Part shown: positions 43,620-51,537 of the stretch, piece after piece
Position numbering within the stretch: the stretch's first letter is position 1
Layout of the letters: each line of letters starts with the position of its first letter
Assembly (NCBI RefSeq): GCF_044751345.1
Contig: NZ_JBIWXY010000003.1
Span: forward strand, 146,511 to 210,510
Direction of reading: 5' to 3'
From: Methylobacillus methanolivorans
GTDB lineage: Bacteria; Pseudomonadota; Gammaproteobacteria; Burkholderiales; Methylophilaceae
DNA: 64,000 bases
Notes under the pieces: generated by a model
The model's database searches: none
What the model was told of the DNA's origin: nothing
What the model saw: the letters and a program-made list of their open reading frames with translations, nothing else
Position numbers and translations under genes: made by a program

Positions 43620-44663
43620 TTGGATATTTCTGATTTGCTGGCGTTTTCGGTCAAAAACAAGGCTTCTGACCTGCATCTTTCGGCGGGCATGCCACCCTTG
43701 ATCCGGGTCCATGGGGATGTGCGCAAGATTAACGTGCCGCCACTTGATCACAGCGCCGTGCACGATATGGTGTATGACATCATGAACGATGGCCAGCGCA
43801 AGGTATATGAGGAGACGCTGGAGTGTGATTTCTCCTTCGAGATTCCCAACCTGGCCCGTTTCCGTGTCAATGCTTTCAACCAGAATCGCGGCGCTGGTGC
43901 GGTGTTTCGTACTATTCCTTCCAAGGTGCTGACCATGGAGCAGCTTGGCTGTCCGCCTATTTTTCGCGAAATTGCGCAAAATCCGCGCGGCATCGTCTTG
44001 GTGACCGGGCCGACTGGTTCGGGTAAGTCCACTACGCTGGCAGCGATGGTTGACTACATCAATGAAAATGAATTTGGTCATATTCTCACCGTCGAAGACC
44101 CGATTGAGTTTGTGCATACCTCCAAGAAGTGTCTGATTAACCAGCGCGAGGTAGGGCCGCATACATTGTCATTTTCCAATGCGTTGCGCTCTGCCTTGCG
44201 TGAAGACCCAGACGTGATCCTGGTCGGTGAAATGCGCGACCTAGAAACTATCCGGCTGGCACTTTCTGCCGCAGAGACTGGCCACTTGGTGTTCGGCACT
44301 TTGCACACCAGCTCTGCTGCCAAGACGATAGACCGTATCGTTGATGTCTTCCCGGCAGCGGAAAAGGAAATGGTACGCTCCATGCTCTCTGAATCTTTGC
44401 GTGCCGTGATCTCGCAGACCTTGTGCAAAACCAAGGATGAGCAAGGTCGCGTGGCGGCGCACGAGATTATGATAGGCACACCGGCGATTCGTAACCTGAT
44501 CCGCGAGAACAAGATCGCGCAGATGTATTCTGCAATCCAGACCGGGCAGAATGTCGGCATGCAGACGCTGGATCAGAACCTGCAAGACCTGGTGCGCCGC
44601 AATGTGATTTCGTTGGCCGAAGCAAGGACCAAGGCAGCCAACAAAGACGCCTTCGTCGGTTAG
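43620..44663 (+). CDS. pilT: Twitching motility retraction ATPase PilT
   Basis: 347-residue hexameric ATPase that depolymerises type IV pili. An N-terminal PAS-like domain (to about 100) precedes Walker A GPTGSGKSTTLAAM, Walker B VILVGEMRDLETI, the His box FGTLHTSSAAKTIDR and the AIRNLIRE motif near residue 290, needed for retraction. The start is a TTG with AGGAG six bases upstream. It faces away from yggS and is followed 12 bases on by pilU. Confidence 0.97.
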   Translation: MDISDLLAFSVKNKASDLHLSAGMPPLIRVHGDVRKINVPPLDHSAVHDMVYDIMNDGQRKVYEETLECDFSFEIPNLARFRVNAFNQNRGAGAVFRTIPSKVLTMEQLGCPPIFREIAQNPRGIVLVTGPTGSGKSTTLAAMVDYINENEFGHILTVEDPIEFVHTSKKCLINQREVGPHTLSFSNALRSALREDPDVILVGEMRDLETIRLALSAAETGHLVFGTLHTSSAAKTIDRIVDVFPAAEKEMVRSMLSESLRAVISQTLCKTKDEQGRVAAHEIMIGTPAIRNLIRENKIAQMYSAIQTGQNVGMQTLDQNLQDLVRRNVISLAEARTKAANKDAFVG

Positions 44664-44675
44664 GATGTTAAAAGA

Positions 44676-45818
44676 ATGAGTATGGATCAGGGCCAAGCGG
44701 AAAAATTTGTATTTGACCTGTTGCGGTTGATGCTGGGCAAGAAGGCTTCAGACCTCTTTATCACCGCAGGTTACCCACCTGCGATGAAGATTGACGGCAA
44801 GATGATGCCTGTAACGCAGCAGGCTTTATCACCGCAGCAGGCGCGTGAAATCGCCCGCGCCATCATGAACGATAAGCAGGCGGCTGAGTTTGAAGCCACG
44901 CGCGAGTGTAATTTTGCTATTGGGATGCCGGGCGTGGCGCGTTTTCGCGTCAATGCTTTTGTGCAGCGCGGTAGTGTGGGCCTGGTATTCCGCACGATTA
45001 CTACGCATATTCCTAAGCTGGAGGAACTTGGCCTGCCCGATGTTCTCAAGGACGTTGCCCTGACCAAGCGCGGGCTGGTGATTTTCGTCGGTGGCACGGG
45101 CTCTGGTAAATCGACCTCTCTTGCGGCGATGGTGGGCTATCGTAATGAAAACAGCCACGGGCATATCATCACGATAGAAGACCCGATTGAGTTTGTGCAT
45201 GAGCACAAGAACTGCATCGTGACCCAGCGTGAGATCGGCGTGGATACCGATAATTGGCAGATCGCCCTCAAGAACACCTTGCGCCAGGCGCCGGATGTGA
45301 TCTTGATCGGTGAAATCCGCGACCGGGAAACCATGGATTACGCCATTGCCTTTGCCGAAACCGGTCACCTGTGTATGGCGACATTGCACGCTAACAGCAC
45401 CAATCAGGCGCTGGATCGCATCATCAACTTCTTCCCCGAGGAGCGCAGGCATCAGTTGCTCATGGATTTGTCGCTCAACGTGAAGGCCTTTGTCTCGCAG
45501 CGGCTGATTCCGCGCAAGGGCACTACTGGCCGCGTCGCTGCCATGGAAATTATGATCAATTCTCCCTTGATCTCAGATTTGATTTTCAAGGGCGATGTGC
45601 ACGAGATCAAGGAGATCATCGCCAAATCGCGCGAGTCAGGCATGCAGACGTTTGACCAGTCCCTATTTGACCTGCATGAGGCAGACCTCATTACTTATGA
45701 GGATGCGTTACGTAATGCTGATTCGGTCAATGACTTGAGGCTCAGGGTCAAGCTGGAGGGTAAAGATGCCCACGACAAAGACCTCTCCGCAGGGCTGGAT
45801 AATCTCGGTATAGTGTGA
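44676..45818 (+). CDS. pilU: PilT-dependent retraction ATPase PilU
   Basis: 380-residue PilT paralogue. Walker A is GGTGSGKSTSLAAMVG with FVG before it, and Walker B is VILIGEIRDRETMDYA. A C-terminal extension of about 40 residues beyond the PilT length is typical of PilU. PilU needs PilT for retraction and is thought to add force. It directly follows pilT, the usual arrangement. Confidence 0.95.
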   Translation: MSMDQGQAEKFVFDLLRLMLGKKASDLFITAGYPPAMKIDGKMMPVTQQALSPQQAREIARAIMNDKQAAEFEATRECNFAIGMPGVARFRVNAFVQRGSVGLVFRTITTHIPKLEELGLPDVLKDVALTKRGLVIFVGGTGSGKSTSLAAMVGYRNENSHGHIITIEDPIEFVHEHKNCIVTQREIGVDTDNWQIALKNTLRQAPDVILIGEIRDRETMDYAIAFAETGHLCMATLHANSTNQALDRIINFFPEERRHQLLMDLSLNVKAFVSQRLIPRKGTTGRVAAMEIMINSPLISDLIFKGDVHEIKEIIAKSRESGMQTFDQSLFDLHEADLITYEDALRNADSVNDLRLRVKLEGKDAHDKDLSAGLDNLGIV

Positions 45819-45871
45819 GCCTACCAGCATCGCTTGCTGGCATCCCTCATTTACTGTTCTGAAAGTCAAAA

Positions 45872-46624
45872 ATGATTGAATGGTTGGCAAGTCCTGAAGC
45901 CTGGATTGCGCTTGCAACATTGACCGCCCTGGAAATCGTCCTCGGCATCGATAACATTATCTTTATCTCCATCCTTGTTGGCCGTCTGCCGGAAAAGCAG
46001 CGTAATGCCGCCAGAAGGCTAGGTCTTAGCTTGGCGATGATTGCGCGCCTAGCGTTGCTATTCTCCATTTCCTGGGTGATGGGTTTGACGCAACCGTGGT
46101 TTGAGTTTGCTGGGCTGGAAATATCAGGCCGCGATCTCATCCTGATTGGTGGTGGCTTGTTCCTGCTGGCTAAGGCCACGCATGAAATACACAATAGCCT
46201 GGAAGGTGCTGATGAGCATGGGGAGGCCAATGTCGCCGTCAATAGTATGGGTATGGTACTGGTACAGATTGCCATCCTCGATATCGTATTTTCACTGGAT
46301 TCCGTGATTACAGCTGTTGGCCTTGCAGATCACGTGGAAGTCATGGCCGCGGCCATCATTATCGCGGTTGGCGTGATGCTGTTTGCTGCAAAGTCTATAG
46401 GCAATTTCGTCGATAACCATCCCACTATCAAGATTCTTGCTTTGTCATTCCTGATTTTGGTCGGTGTAACCTTGATGGTGGAAGGTTTTGATGTGCATGT
46501 GCCCAAGGGCTATATCTACTTTGCCATGGCATTCTCGGTGGCGGTGGAAATGCTGAATATCAACATGAGAAAACGCATGAGTAAAAGAAAGCCGGTGAAG
46601 TTGCGCAAAAAGTCGGTGCAGTAA
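45872..46624 (+). CDS. TerC family integral membrane protein
   Basis: 250 residues with about seven membrane segments. Conserved intramembrane acidic motifs are EIVLGIDNIIFISI near residue 23 and DIVFSLDSVITAVG near residue 145; these would coordinate a cation. TerC relatives such as Alx/MeeY export manganese or support metal loading of secreted enzymes. The older tellurite-resistance label is by name only; no other ter genes are near. A basic tail of about 20 residues (NMRKRMSKRKPVKLRKK) follows the last helix. Confidence 0.88.
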   Translation: MIEWLASPEAWIALATLTALEIVLGIDNIIFISILVGRLPEKQRNAARRLGLSLAMIARLALLFSISWVMGLTQPWFEFAGLEISGRDLILIGGGLFLLAKATHEIHNSLEGADEHGEANVAVNSMGMVLVQIAILDIVFSLDSVITAVGLADHVEVMAAAIIIAVGVMLFAAKSIGNFVDNHPTIKILALSFLILVGVTLMVEGFDVHVPKGYIYFAMAFSVAVEMLNINMRKRMSKRKPVKLRKKSVQ

Positions 46625-46702
46625 GAGGGGCAGGCTAGCGAACCCCTGTAAACAGAGATAAGAGCGCTATTAATCAGGAAAGAGGAAAGCTGGAGGATGT
46701 AA

Positions 46703-47434
46703 ATGGATAACAGGGAGCTATTCCAGGCGTGGTCCTTGGGCTATGGGGGATGTGATGGGGGTGATCTTGGTAGCCCTGAGAAACCTGCAATCTGGGCCTG
46801 TGGGATAGAGTGGGGTGGTGGACATCAACCGGCTGACCTGCTTAAGCAGATGGAAGAAAACGTGAGCTCTCAGTGGAACTCCAGTGGCTATGATGGGTGG
46901 GAAGAGAACATTAATTACCGCTTCAATTGGCAATTGATGAAACTGTTATCTGTGATCCATGGTGGTTATGTCTCGGAATACAAGCAATTTGCCGAAGAGC
47001 ATCAGCCATTTGTGCAGGGGAAAAGCGGATATTTCAAGATGAATTTATATCCGATAGCCTTCAAGGATACCAATGATACTCGTTGGCAAAGTGGGTTCTT
47101 AGACATCACCGGGTTTCATCAAAAGTCAGACTATCTTGCCTGGTGTCATGAACATCGTTTTCCGCAAATGCGACAATGGGCGGAAGTGAGTCAACCCAAG
47201 CTGATCATCTGCCTTGGTAAAAGTTATTTGCCTGAATTCAAGATGGCATTTATGGAGCCTGATGCTGTCATCCATGAGGAGGTGATTGATGAGAAAGTAC
47301 TGTATTGGGGTAGAAATTCTCAGCAGTCACTGGTTGTGGTGATCCCATTTATGGCGAATCGGCATGGCTTGAACAGAAATGTATCAATACAAAAGTTCGG
47401 GGAACATATAGCAGCATTGATGCAAGCCGCGTGA
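46703..47434 (+). CDS. Hypothetical protein with UDG-superfamily-like motif order
   Basis: 243 residues I do not recognise as a named family. The order of motifs resembles the uracil-DNA-glycosylase fold: CGIEWGG (33-39) near the N-terminus, YFKMNLYPIAF (110-120), PKLIICLGKSY (165-175) and VVVIPFMANRHGLN (211-224), which would match the GxxPG, NLxP, LLG and HPS-type motifs. The catalytic residues are not obvious, and it is rich in Trp, Gly and His. A GGAGG 8 bases before the ATG marks a real start. It sits alone between terC and the pyr operon next to a toxin-like remnant, so it is likely accessory. Function unknown. Confidence 0.6.
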   Translation: MDNRELFQAWSLGYGGCDGGDLGSPEKPAIWACGIEWGGGHQPADLLKQMEENVSSQWNSSGYDGWEENINYRFNWQLMKLLSVIHGGYVSEYKQFAEEHQPFVQGKSGYFKMNLYPIAFKDTNDTRWQSGFLDITGFHQKSDYLAWCHEHRFPQMRQWAEVSQPKLIICLGKSYLPEFKMAFMEPDAVIHEEVIDEKVLYWGRNSQQSLVVVIPFMANRHGLNRNVSIQKFGEHIAALMQAA

Positions 47435-47475
47435 GGCGACTGAATGCTATATATCGGTGCGATTGTTCCCCGCTT

Positions 47476-47610
47476 CTTATATATAAATTTCGTAGCCAAG
47501 GCCAGTTGTATTTACTTGGCTGTACTCTGGATGAAGAAGTGCGGTTAGTTTATCTTGAGGCATTTGGGCCGCACGAGAGCTTCTATCGGAATATCAAACG
47601 TAACGGGTAA
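47476..47610 (+). pseudogene. C-terminal remnant resembling a small RelE/HigB-type toxin
   Basis: One frame reads ...YKFRSQGQLYLLGCT then DEEVRLVYLEAFGPHESFY then RNIKRNG and stops at 47608-47610. The pattern of a beta-strand (YLLG), a second strand (VRLVYLEA) and a basic FYRxIKR end resembles small toxin C-termini. No start codon with ribosome-binding site precedes it in frame and the fold would be truncated, so it is a likely remnant. A TAATG at the stop opens a 24-codon frame (MRRVERLSLLGACG...) that could be the decayed antitoxin. Family membership is weakly supported. The rest of 47435-47739 holds only a terminator. Confidence 0.35.
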
Positions 47611-47680
47611 TGCGGCGAGTGGAAAGACTGAGCTTGCTTGGGGCTTGTGGAAATGCTCAAGCGGTAATGCTTAATTTAGA

Positions 47681-47710
47681 AAAAGGCCACTAGTGATTCA
47701 GTGGCCTTTT
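47681..47710. terminator. Bidirectional terminator after the pyrimidine operon
   Basis: AAAAGGCCACT-AGTGATTC-AGTGGCCTTTT, an 11-bp stem whose arms supply A4/T4 runs. On the minus strand it lies 30 bases beyond the pyrC' stop. Confidence 0.88.
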
Positions 47711-47739
47711 GTTTGGCCAGTATTTTGATGTGCATTCAA

Positions 47740-49014
47740 TCAGGCTGTATAAGCAATCTCGCCGTTTACTAAGGTATAGCGTACTTTGCCAGCCAGCTCT
47801 AGCCCGTCAAACGGCGTGTTCTTGCCCTGGCTCAAGAGGTTTACTGCTTCTACTTTCCAATATTGTTGTGGATCGAAGATGCAAATATCGGCTTGAGCCT
47901 CCAGTCCCAGATGACCTTGGCTGATGCCCAGGCTGGTGGCTGGCGCGTTGGTGATGCGTGCCAATGCTTCGATCAGGGGAACCTTCTGTTCCTCAGCCCA
48001 TTTCAACGTGAGTGGTAGCAGTAGCTCCAGGCCTGTTGCTCCAGCCTCAGCTTCGCCAAACGGTACCAGTTTGGCATCTTCATCCACAGGCGCATGGTCT
48101 GAACATGCGAGGTCGATCGTGCCCTCTGCTAGGCCTTGTCTCAAGGCTTCTCGGTCACGTTGGCTGCGTAGCGGTGGCCGCAGGTGGCAGTTGGCATCGA
48201 AAAAGCCGATGTCATGTTCGGTGAGGTGCAGGTGGTTGATGCTGACATCGCAACTGATTTGTAGGCCTTGCTGCTTGGCTTCACGCACCATGGCCACACC
48301 TTCGGCACTGGACAGGCGGCACAGGTGCACTTTGGCCCCAGTTTCACGCACGATATGCAGGATAGTGGCGAGAGCCAGTGTTTCCGCTGCAACTGGAATA
48401 GTCCTGAGACCCAGGCGTGTGGCAACCTCGCCGTCATGTGCGACGCCGCCCTCTGCTAGGTAAGGCTCCTGCGGGCGCAACCAGACGGTGAAGCCAAAAG
48501 TGGCGGCATATTGCAGGGCACGCCATAACACTAGGGTGTCGACAATCGGTGCATCGGCTTGGGCAAAGCCGACACAGCCAGCTTCAGTGAGTTCACTCAT
48601 TTCGGTGAGTTGTTTACCAAGCAGCTGGCGGGTCAGCGCACCCAAGGGGTAGACATTGCTCAAGTGCAATTGCTTGGCGCGGTGCTTGAGCATTTCCACC
48701 AGGCCAGATTCGTCAAGGATAGGGTCGGTGTCTGGTGGGCAGGCCAGGCTGGTGATACCACCGGCCACGGCAGCATGCAACTCGCTTTTTAATGAGGCTT
48801 TGTATTCGTTGCCTGGTTCGCGCAGGCGGGCGGATACGTCTACCAGGCCCGGGCAGACGATTAAGCCCTTGGCATCAATGGTCTGGTCGGGTTTGAAGTC
48901 TGCTGGCGCATTGCCTATGCCAGCAATCTTGCCGTTGCTGACGTAAATGTCTTGTACAGCATCAAGTTTGTGTCTGGGGTCGATCAGCCGCCCTTGCTTG
49001 ATATGGATATTCAT
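47740..49014 (-). CDS. pyrC': Non-catalytic dihydroorotase-like subunit PyrC' (PyrX)
   Basis: 424-residue amidohydrolase-fold protein of the dihydroorotase class I type. The usual metal motif D-x-H-x-H-x-R-E-P-G reads DVSARLREPG here, so both histidine ligands are lost, while the distal SDHAPVDEDAK segment is kept. In Pseudomonas an equally defective dihydroorotase, encoded next to pyrB, is needed to assemble active aspartate transcarbamoylase. The overlap with pyrB (ATGA, four bases) supports the same role. A catalytic pyrC must lie elsewhere in the genome. Confidence 0.88.
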   Translation of the reverse strand: MNIHIKQGRLIDPRHKLDAVQDIYVSNGKIAGIGNAPADFKPDQTIDAKGLIVCPGLVDVSARLREPGNEYKASLKSELHAAVAGGITSLACPPDTDPILDESGLVEMLKHRAKQLHLSNVYPLGALTRQLLGKQLTEMSELTEAGCVGFAQADAPIVDTLVLWRALQYAATFGFTVWLRPQEPYLAEGGVAHDGEVATRLGLRTIPVAAETLALATILHIVRETGAKVHLCRLSSAEGVAMVREAKQQGLQISCDVSINHLHLTEHDIGFFDANCHLRPPLRSQRDREALRQGLAEGTIDLACSDHAPVDEDAKLVPFGEAEAGATGLELLLPLTLKWAEEQKVPLIEALARITNAPATSLGISQGHLGLEAQADICIFDPQQYWKVEAVNLLSQGKNTPFDGLELAGKVRYTLVNGEIAYTA

Positions 49015-49964
49015 TCGGAGTTTCCTGCGAGGATGCTCATGACGGCCATGCGTACCGCAATGCCATAAGTCACTTGGGGAAGAATTACGGATTGTTTGCC
49101 ATCAGCTACCGCAGAGTCAATTTCCACGCCACGATTCATGGGGCCGGGGTGCATGACAATCGCATCTGGCTTGGCGAGCGCAAGCTTCTCTGGTGTGAGG
49201 CCGTAACACTTGAAGTATTCCTGTGCACTGGGCAGTAATGCACCGTTCATGCGTTCATTCTGCAAACGTAGCATCATGACGACGTCTACGTCCTTCAGGC
49301 CTTCCCGCATGTCGTGATAAACCTGTACGCCAAGCTTTTCTACATGCTGGGGCAATAGAGTCTTGGGCGCGATGACACGTACCTCGGGTACGCCCAGGGT
49401 AGTGAGCGCATGGATTTCAGAACGGGCGACACGTGAATGCAACACATCGCCAATCACGGCAACACGCAAATTGTGCATGTCCGGCTTATAGCGGCGTATG
49501 GTGAAAACATCCAGCAGGCCCTGGGTTGGATGGGCATGGCGGCCATCGCCGGCATTGATGACATGGATATGTGGCGCAACATGCTGGGCAATGAAATGGG
49601 CGGCGCCAGACTCTGCATGACGCACGACGAACATATCGGCATGCATCGCGGTGAGGTTGTCTATGGTATCGAGGATAGTCTCGCCCTTGGATTGTGAGGA
49701 GGTGCCCACATTCAGGGTGATCACATCCGCTGAAAGGCGTTTGGCGGCGATTTCAAAGGTAGTGCGGGTGCGCGTGCTGTTCTCGAAAAAGATATTGCAT
49801 ACGGTCTTGCCACGTAGCAGCGGCACTTTTTTTACTTCGCGCTCAGCCACGCCGACAAAGGATTCGGCCGTATCAAGAATCTGGTTGAGGATGGCGCGCG
49901 GCAGCCCTTCTGTTGTGAGCAGGTGCTTGAGTTTGCCATCCTTGGTCAATTGGGGGTTATGCAT
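49011..49964 (-). CDS. pyrB: Aspartate carbamoyltransferase catalytic subunit
   Basis: 317-residue ATCase. Carbamoyl-phosphate binding STRTRTTFE, GDGRHAHPTQ and the aspartate-site segment MLRLQNERM are intact; HPGPMNRGVE follows. It makes carbamoyl-aspartate in pyrimidine synthesis. No pyrI regulatory subunit is present; the partner is the inactive dihydroorotase overlapping downstream, forming a class A type complex. The start overlaps the pyrR stop by one base (TGATG). Confidence 0.96.
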   Translation of the reverse strand: MHNPQLTKDGKLKHLLTTEGLPRAILNQILDTAESFVGVAEREVKKVPLLRGKTVCNIFFENSTRTRTTFEIAAKRLSADVITLNVGTSSQSKGETILDTIDNLTAMHADMFVVRHAESGAAHFIAQHVAPHIHVINAGDGRHAHPTQGLLDVFTIRRYKPDMHNLRVAVIGDVLHSRVARSEIHALTTLGVPEVRVIAPKTLLPQHVEKLGVQVYHDMREGLKDVDVVMMLRLQNERMNGALLPSAQEYFKCYGLTPEKLALAKPDAIVMHPGPMNRGVEIDSAVADGKQSVILPQVTYGIAVRMAVMSILAGNSE

Positions 49965-50488
49965 CAGGCACTTGCCTCCAGGCTGAATTGGAGTTGATGG
50001 TGTTCATCGCGGGATAATTGTAGTTTCTGATCAAAGGGAATATCCAGTTGCAACGCGGCAACTTGCGGACAGATCGGCAGCTCGCGGCCACCACGGTCTA
50101 CCAGCACAGCCAAGGTGATACTGGCAGGTCTGCCGTAATCGAAAAGCTCGTTCATGGCGGCGCGGATGGTGCGCCCGGTGTAGAACACATCGTCAATCAG
50201 GATGATATGGCGTTCTTCCACATCAAACGGGATTTGGGATGGGCGTGTATCTGCATGCAGGCCACGTTGGTTGTAATCATCTCGGTAGAAAGAGCTGTCG
50301 AGCATACCTAGTTCCAAAGAGCAGTCTGGATGCGAGGCTTGCAGTGTTGGGAATATGCGTTCTGCAATCCATGCGCCACCGCTATGAATGCCGACGATAG
50401 CGGTTTTCGGCTGAATGAATGGAGAGAGTTTTTGCTCTAGTGTCAGCAGCAGGGCTTCTGCATTGGGAAGTTGAGTATTCAATGTCAT
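49964..50488 (-). CDS. pyrR: PyrR (bifunctional pyr operon regulator/uracil phosphoribosyltransferase)
   Basis: 174-residue phosphoribosyltransferase-fold protein. The PRPP-binding motif is VILIDDVFYTGRTIRAA-like (here IILIDDVFYTGRTIRAAM, near residue 97-114). In Gram-positives it binds pyr mRNA with UMP to control attenuation; in Proteobacteria the regulatory role is less established. I saw no typical PyrR-binding stem before pyrB, but the genes overlap so tightly that regulation would have to act upstream of algH. Confidence 0.9.
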   Translation of the reverse strand: MTLNTQLPNAEALLLTLEQKLSPFIQPKTAIVGIHSGGAWIAERIFPTLQASHPDCSLELGMLDSSFYRDDYNQRGLHADTRPSQIPFDVEERHIILIDDVFYTGRTIRAAMNELFDYGRPASITLAVLVDRGGRELPICPQVAALQLDIPFDQKLQLSRDEHHQLQFSLEASA

Positions 50489-50925
50489 GAGGCAAGTCCA
50501 TCAAAATAGGATTGCAATATATGTTGTGCCGCTACTTGGTCCAGCATGGGTTTTTGCTTGCGACCGGTGATGCCGCTTTGCCTGAGGGTCTGGCTGGCTT
50601 CTGCTGAACTCAGGCGTTCATCAATTAAGCGAACTGGCAGGTTGAAACGGCCTTCCAGGCGGCGTGCAAATTTGCGGCAAAGCTGGGTCAAGGCATGTTC
50701 GTCACCATTGAGGTAGCTTGGCAAGCCTACTACTAGCGTTACCGGTTGCCACTCTTCGATCAAGCTGGCAATGCTAGCAAAGCGTTTGTCATTGGCTTCA
50801 GTATCGATGGTAACGAGTGGGTGGGCAATGCCGAGCAGGTGTTCACCGATGGCGACACCAATGCGTTTTTCACCGAAATCAAATCCGAGCACGCAACCTT
50901 GCAAGCTAGCTGCCGCCTCAGGCAT
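50485..50925 (-). CDS. ruvX: Holliday junction resolvase-like protein RuvX (YqgF)
   Basis: 146 residues of the RNase H-like YqgF family. The first metal Asp lies in VLGFDFGEKRIGVAIGE, followed by VVGLPSYLNG and the C-terminal DQVAAQHILQSYFD. In E. coli it is essential and takes part in 16S rRNA 5' processing, apparently alongside RNase G-type enzymes. The ATG at 50925 overlaps the algH end by eight bases; a longer in-frame reading to 50964 would run further into algH. The next gene, pyrR, overlaps by four bases. Confidence 0.93.
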   Translation of the reverse strand: MPEAAASLQGCVLGFDFGEKRIGVAIGEHLLGIAHPLVTIDTEANDKRFASIASLIEEWQPVTLVVGLPSYLNGDEHALTQLCRKFARRLEGRFNLPVRLIDERLSSAEASQTLRQSGITGRKQKPMLDQVAAQHILQSYFDGLAS

Positions 50926-51487
50926 GCCCGGCTTCCTCGGCAAAACGGGCAAAATCCAGCCCAAGCAATGCCATGGTGGCTTGTACCTTTTCTTCTGCAG
51001 GCAGGCCGAATAATAAGTGATTGCGTTGTTCAGGCGTGGCTTCTACCGTGAGCCAGGCATTTTGCGCGAGCTCTTGTTCCAACTGGCCCGCCGACCAACC
51101 GGCATAACCAATGCTAACCACGAATTGGTCAGGGATATGGCCTTCGGCAACGGCTTGCAGGATATCCTTGGAAGTGGTCAGGCCCGTATTGGCATCAATA
51201 CTGAGCGTTGAGTCCCAGTCCTCTAGTGGCTGATGTAGGACAAAGCCGCGATCCAGCTGTACTGGCCCACCGAAGTAGACTGGCCTATCCGTCAATGTGC
51301 TGGAAAGCGGTAGGTTCAGTTGCTTGAACAGCGCCTGCAGCGACATGTCGATAGGACGGTTAATGACAATGCCCATCGCGCCGTCGGCATTGTGCTCGCA
51401 GATGAAGGTGACCGACTTTGCAAAGTAAGGATCAGTCATGGCGGGCATGGCAACCAAAAACTGACCAGTGAGATTAACGTTTTCCAC
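50918..51487 (-). CDS. algH: UPF0301/AlgH family protein (YqgE)
   Basis: 189 residues. The family signature GQFLVAMPAMTDPYFAKSV is at the N-terminus, with HNADGAMGIVINRP and the glycine-rich YFGGPVQ. AlgH was named from an alginate regulation screen in Pseudomonas, but its biochemical role is unknown. The start is a GTG. First gene of the algH-ruvX-pyrR-pyrB-pyrC' run, all overlapping. Confidence 0.92.
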   Translation of the reverse strand: MENVNLTGQFLVAMPAMTDPYFAKSVTFICEHNADGAMGIVINRPIDMSLQALFKQLNLPLSSTLTDRPVYFGGPVQLDRGFVLHQPLEDWDSTLSIDANTGLTTSKDILQAVAEGHIPDQFVVSIGYAGWSAGQLEQELAQNAWLTVEATPEQRNHLLFGLPAEEKVQATMALLGLDFARFAEEAGHA

Positions 51488-51537
51488 GCCGCTATTATCT
51501 CACATAACGATTTTCACATCACATGGCTTGTCGCTGG

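Noticed and set aside
45823..45840. CCAGCA-TCGCT-TGCTGG hairpin after pilU considered as terminator
   Set aside because: No U-tract follows; it may only slow or protect the message end, so it was not listed as a terminator.
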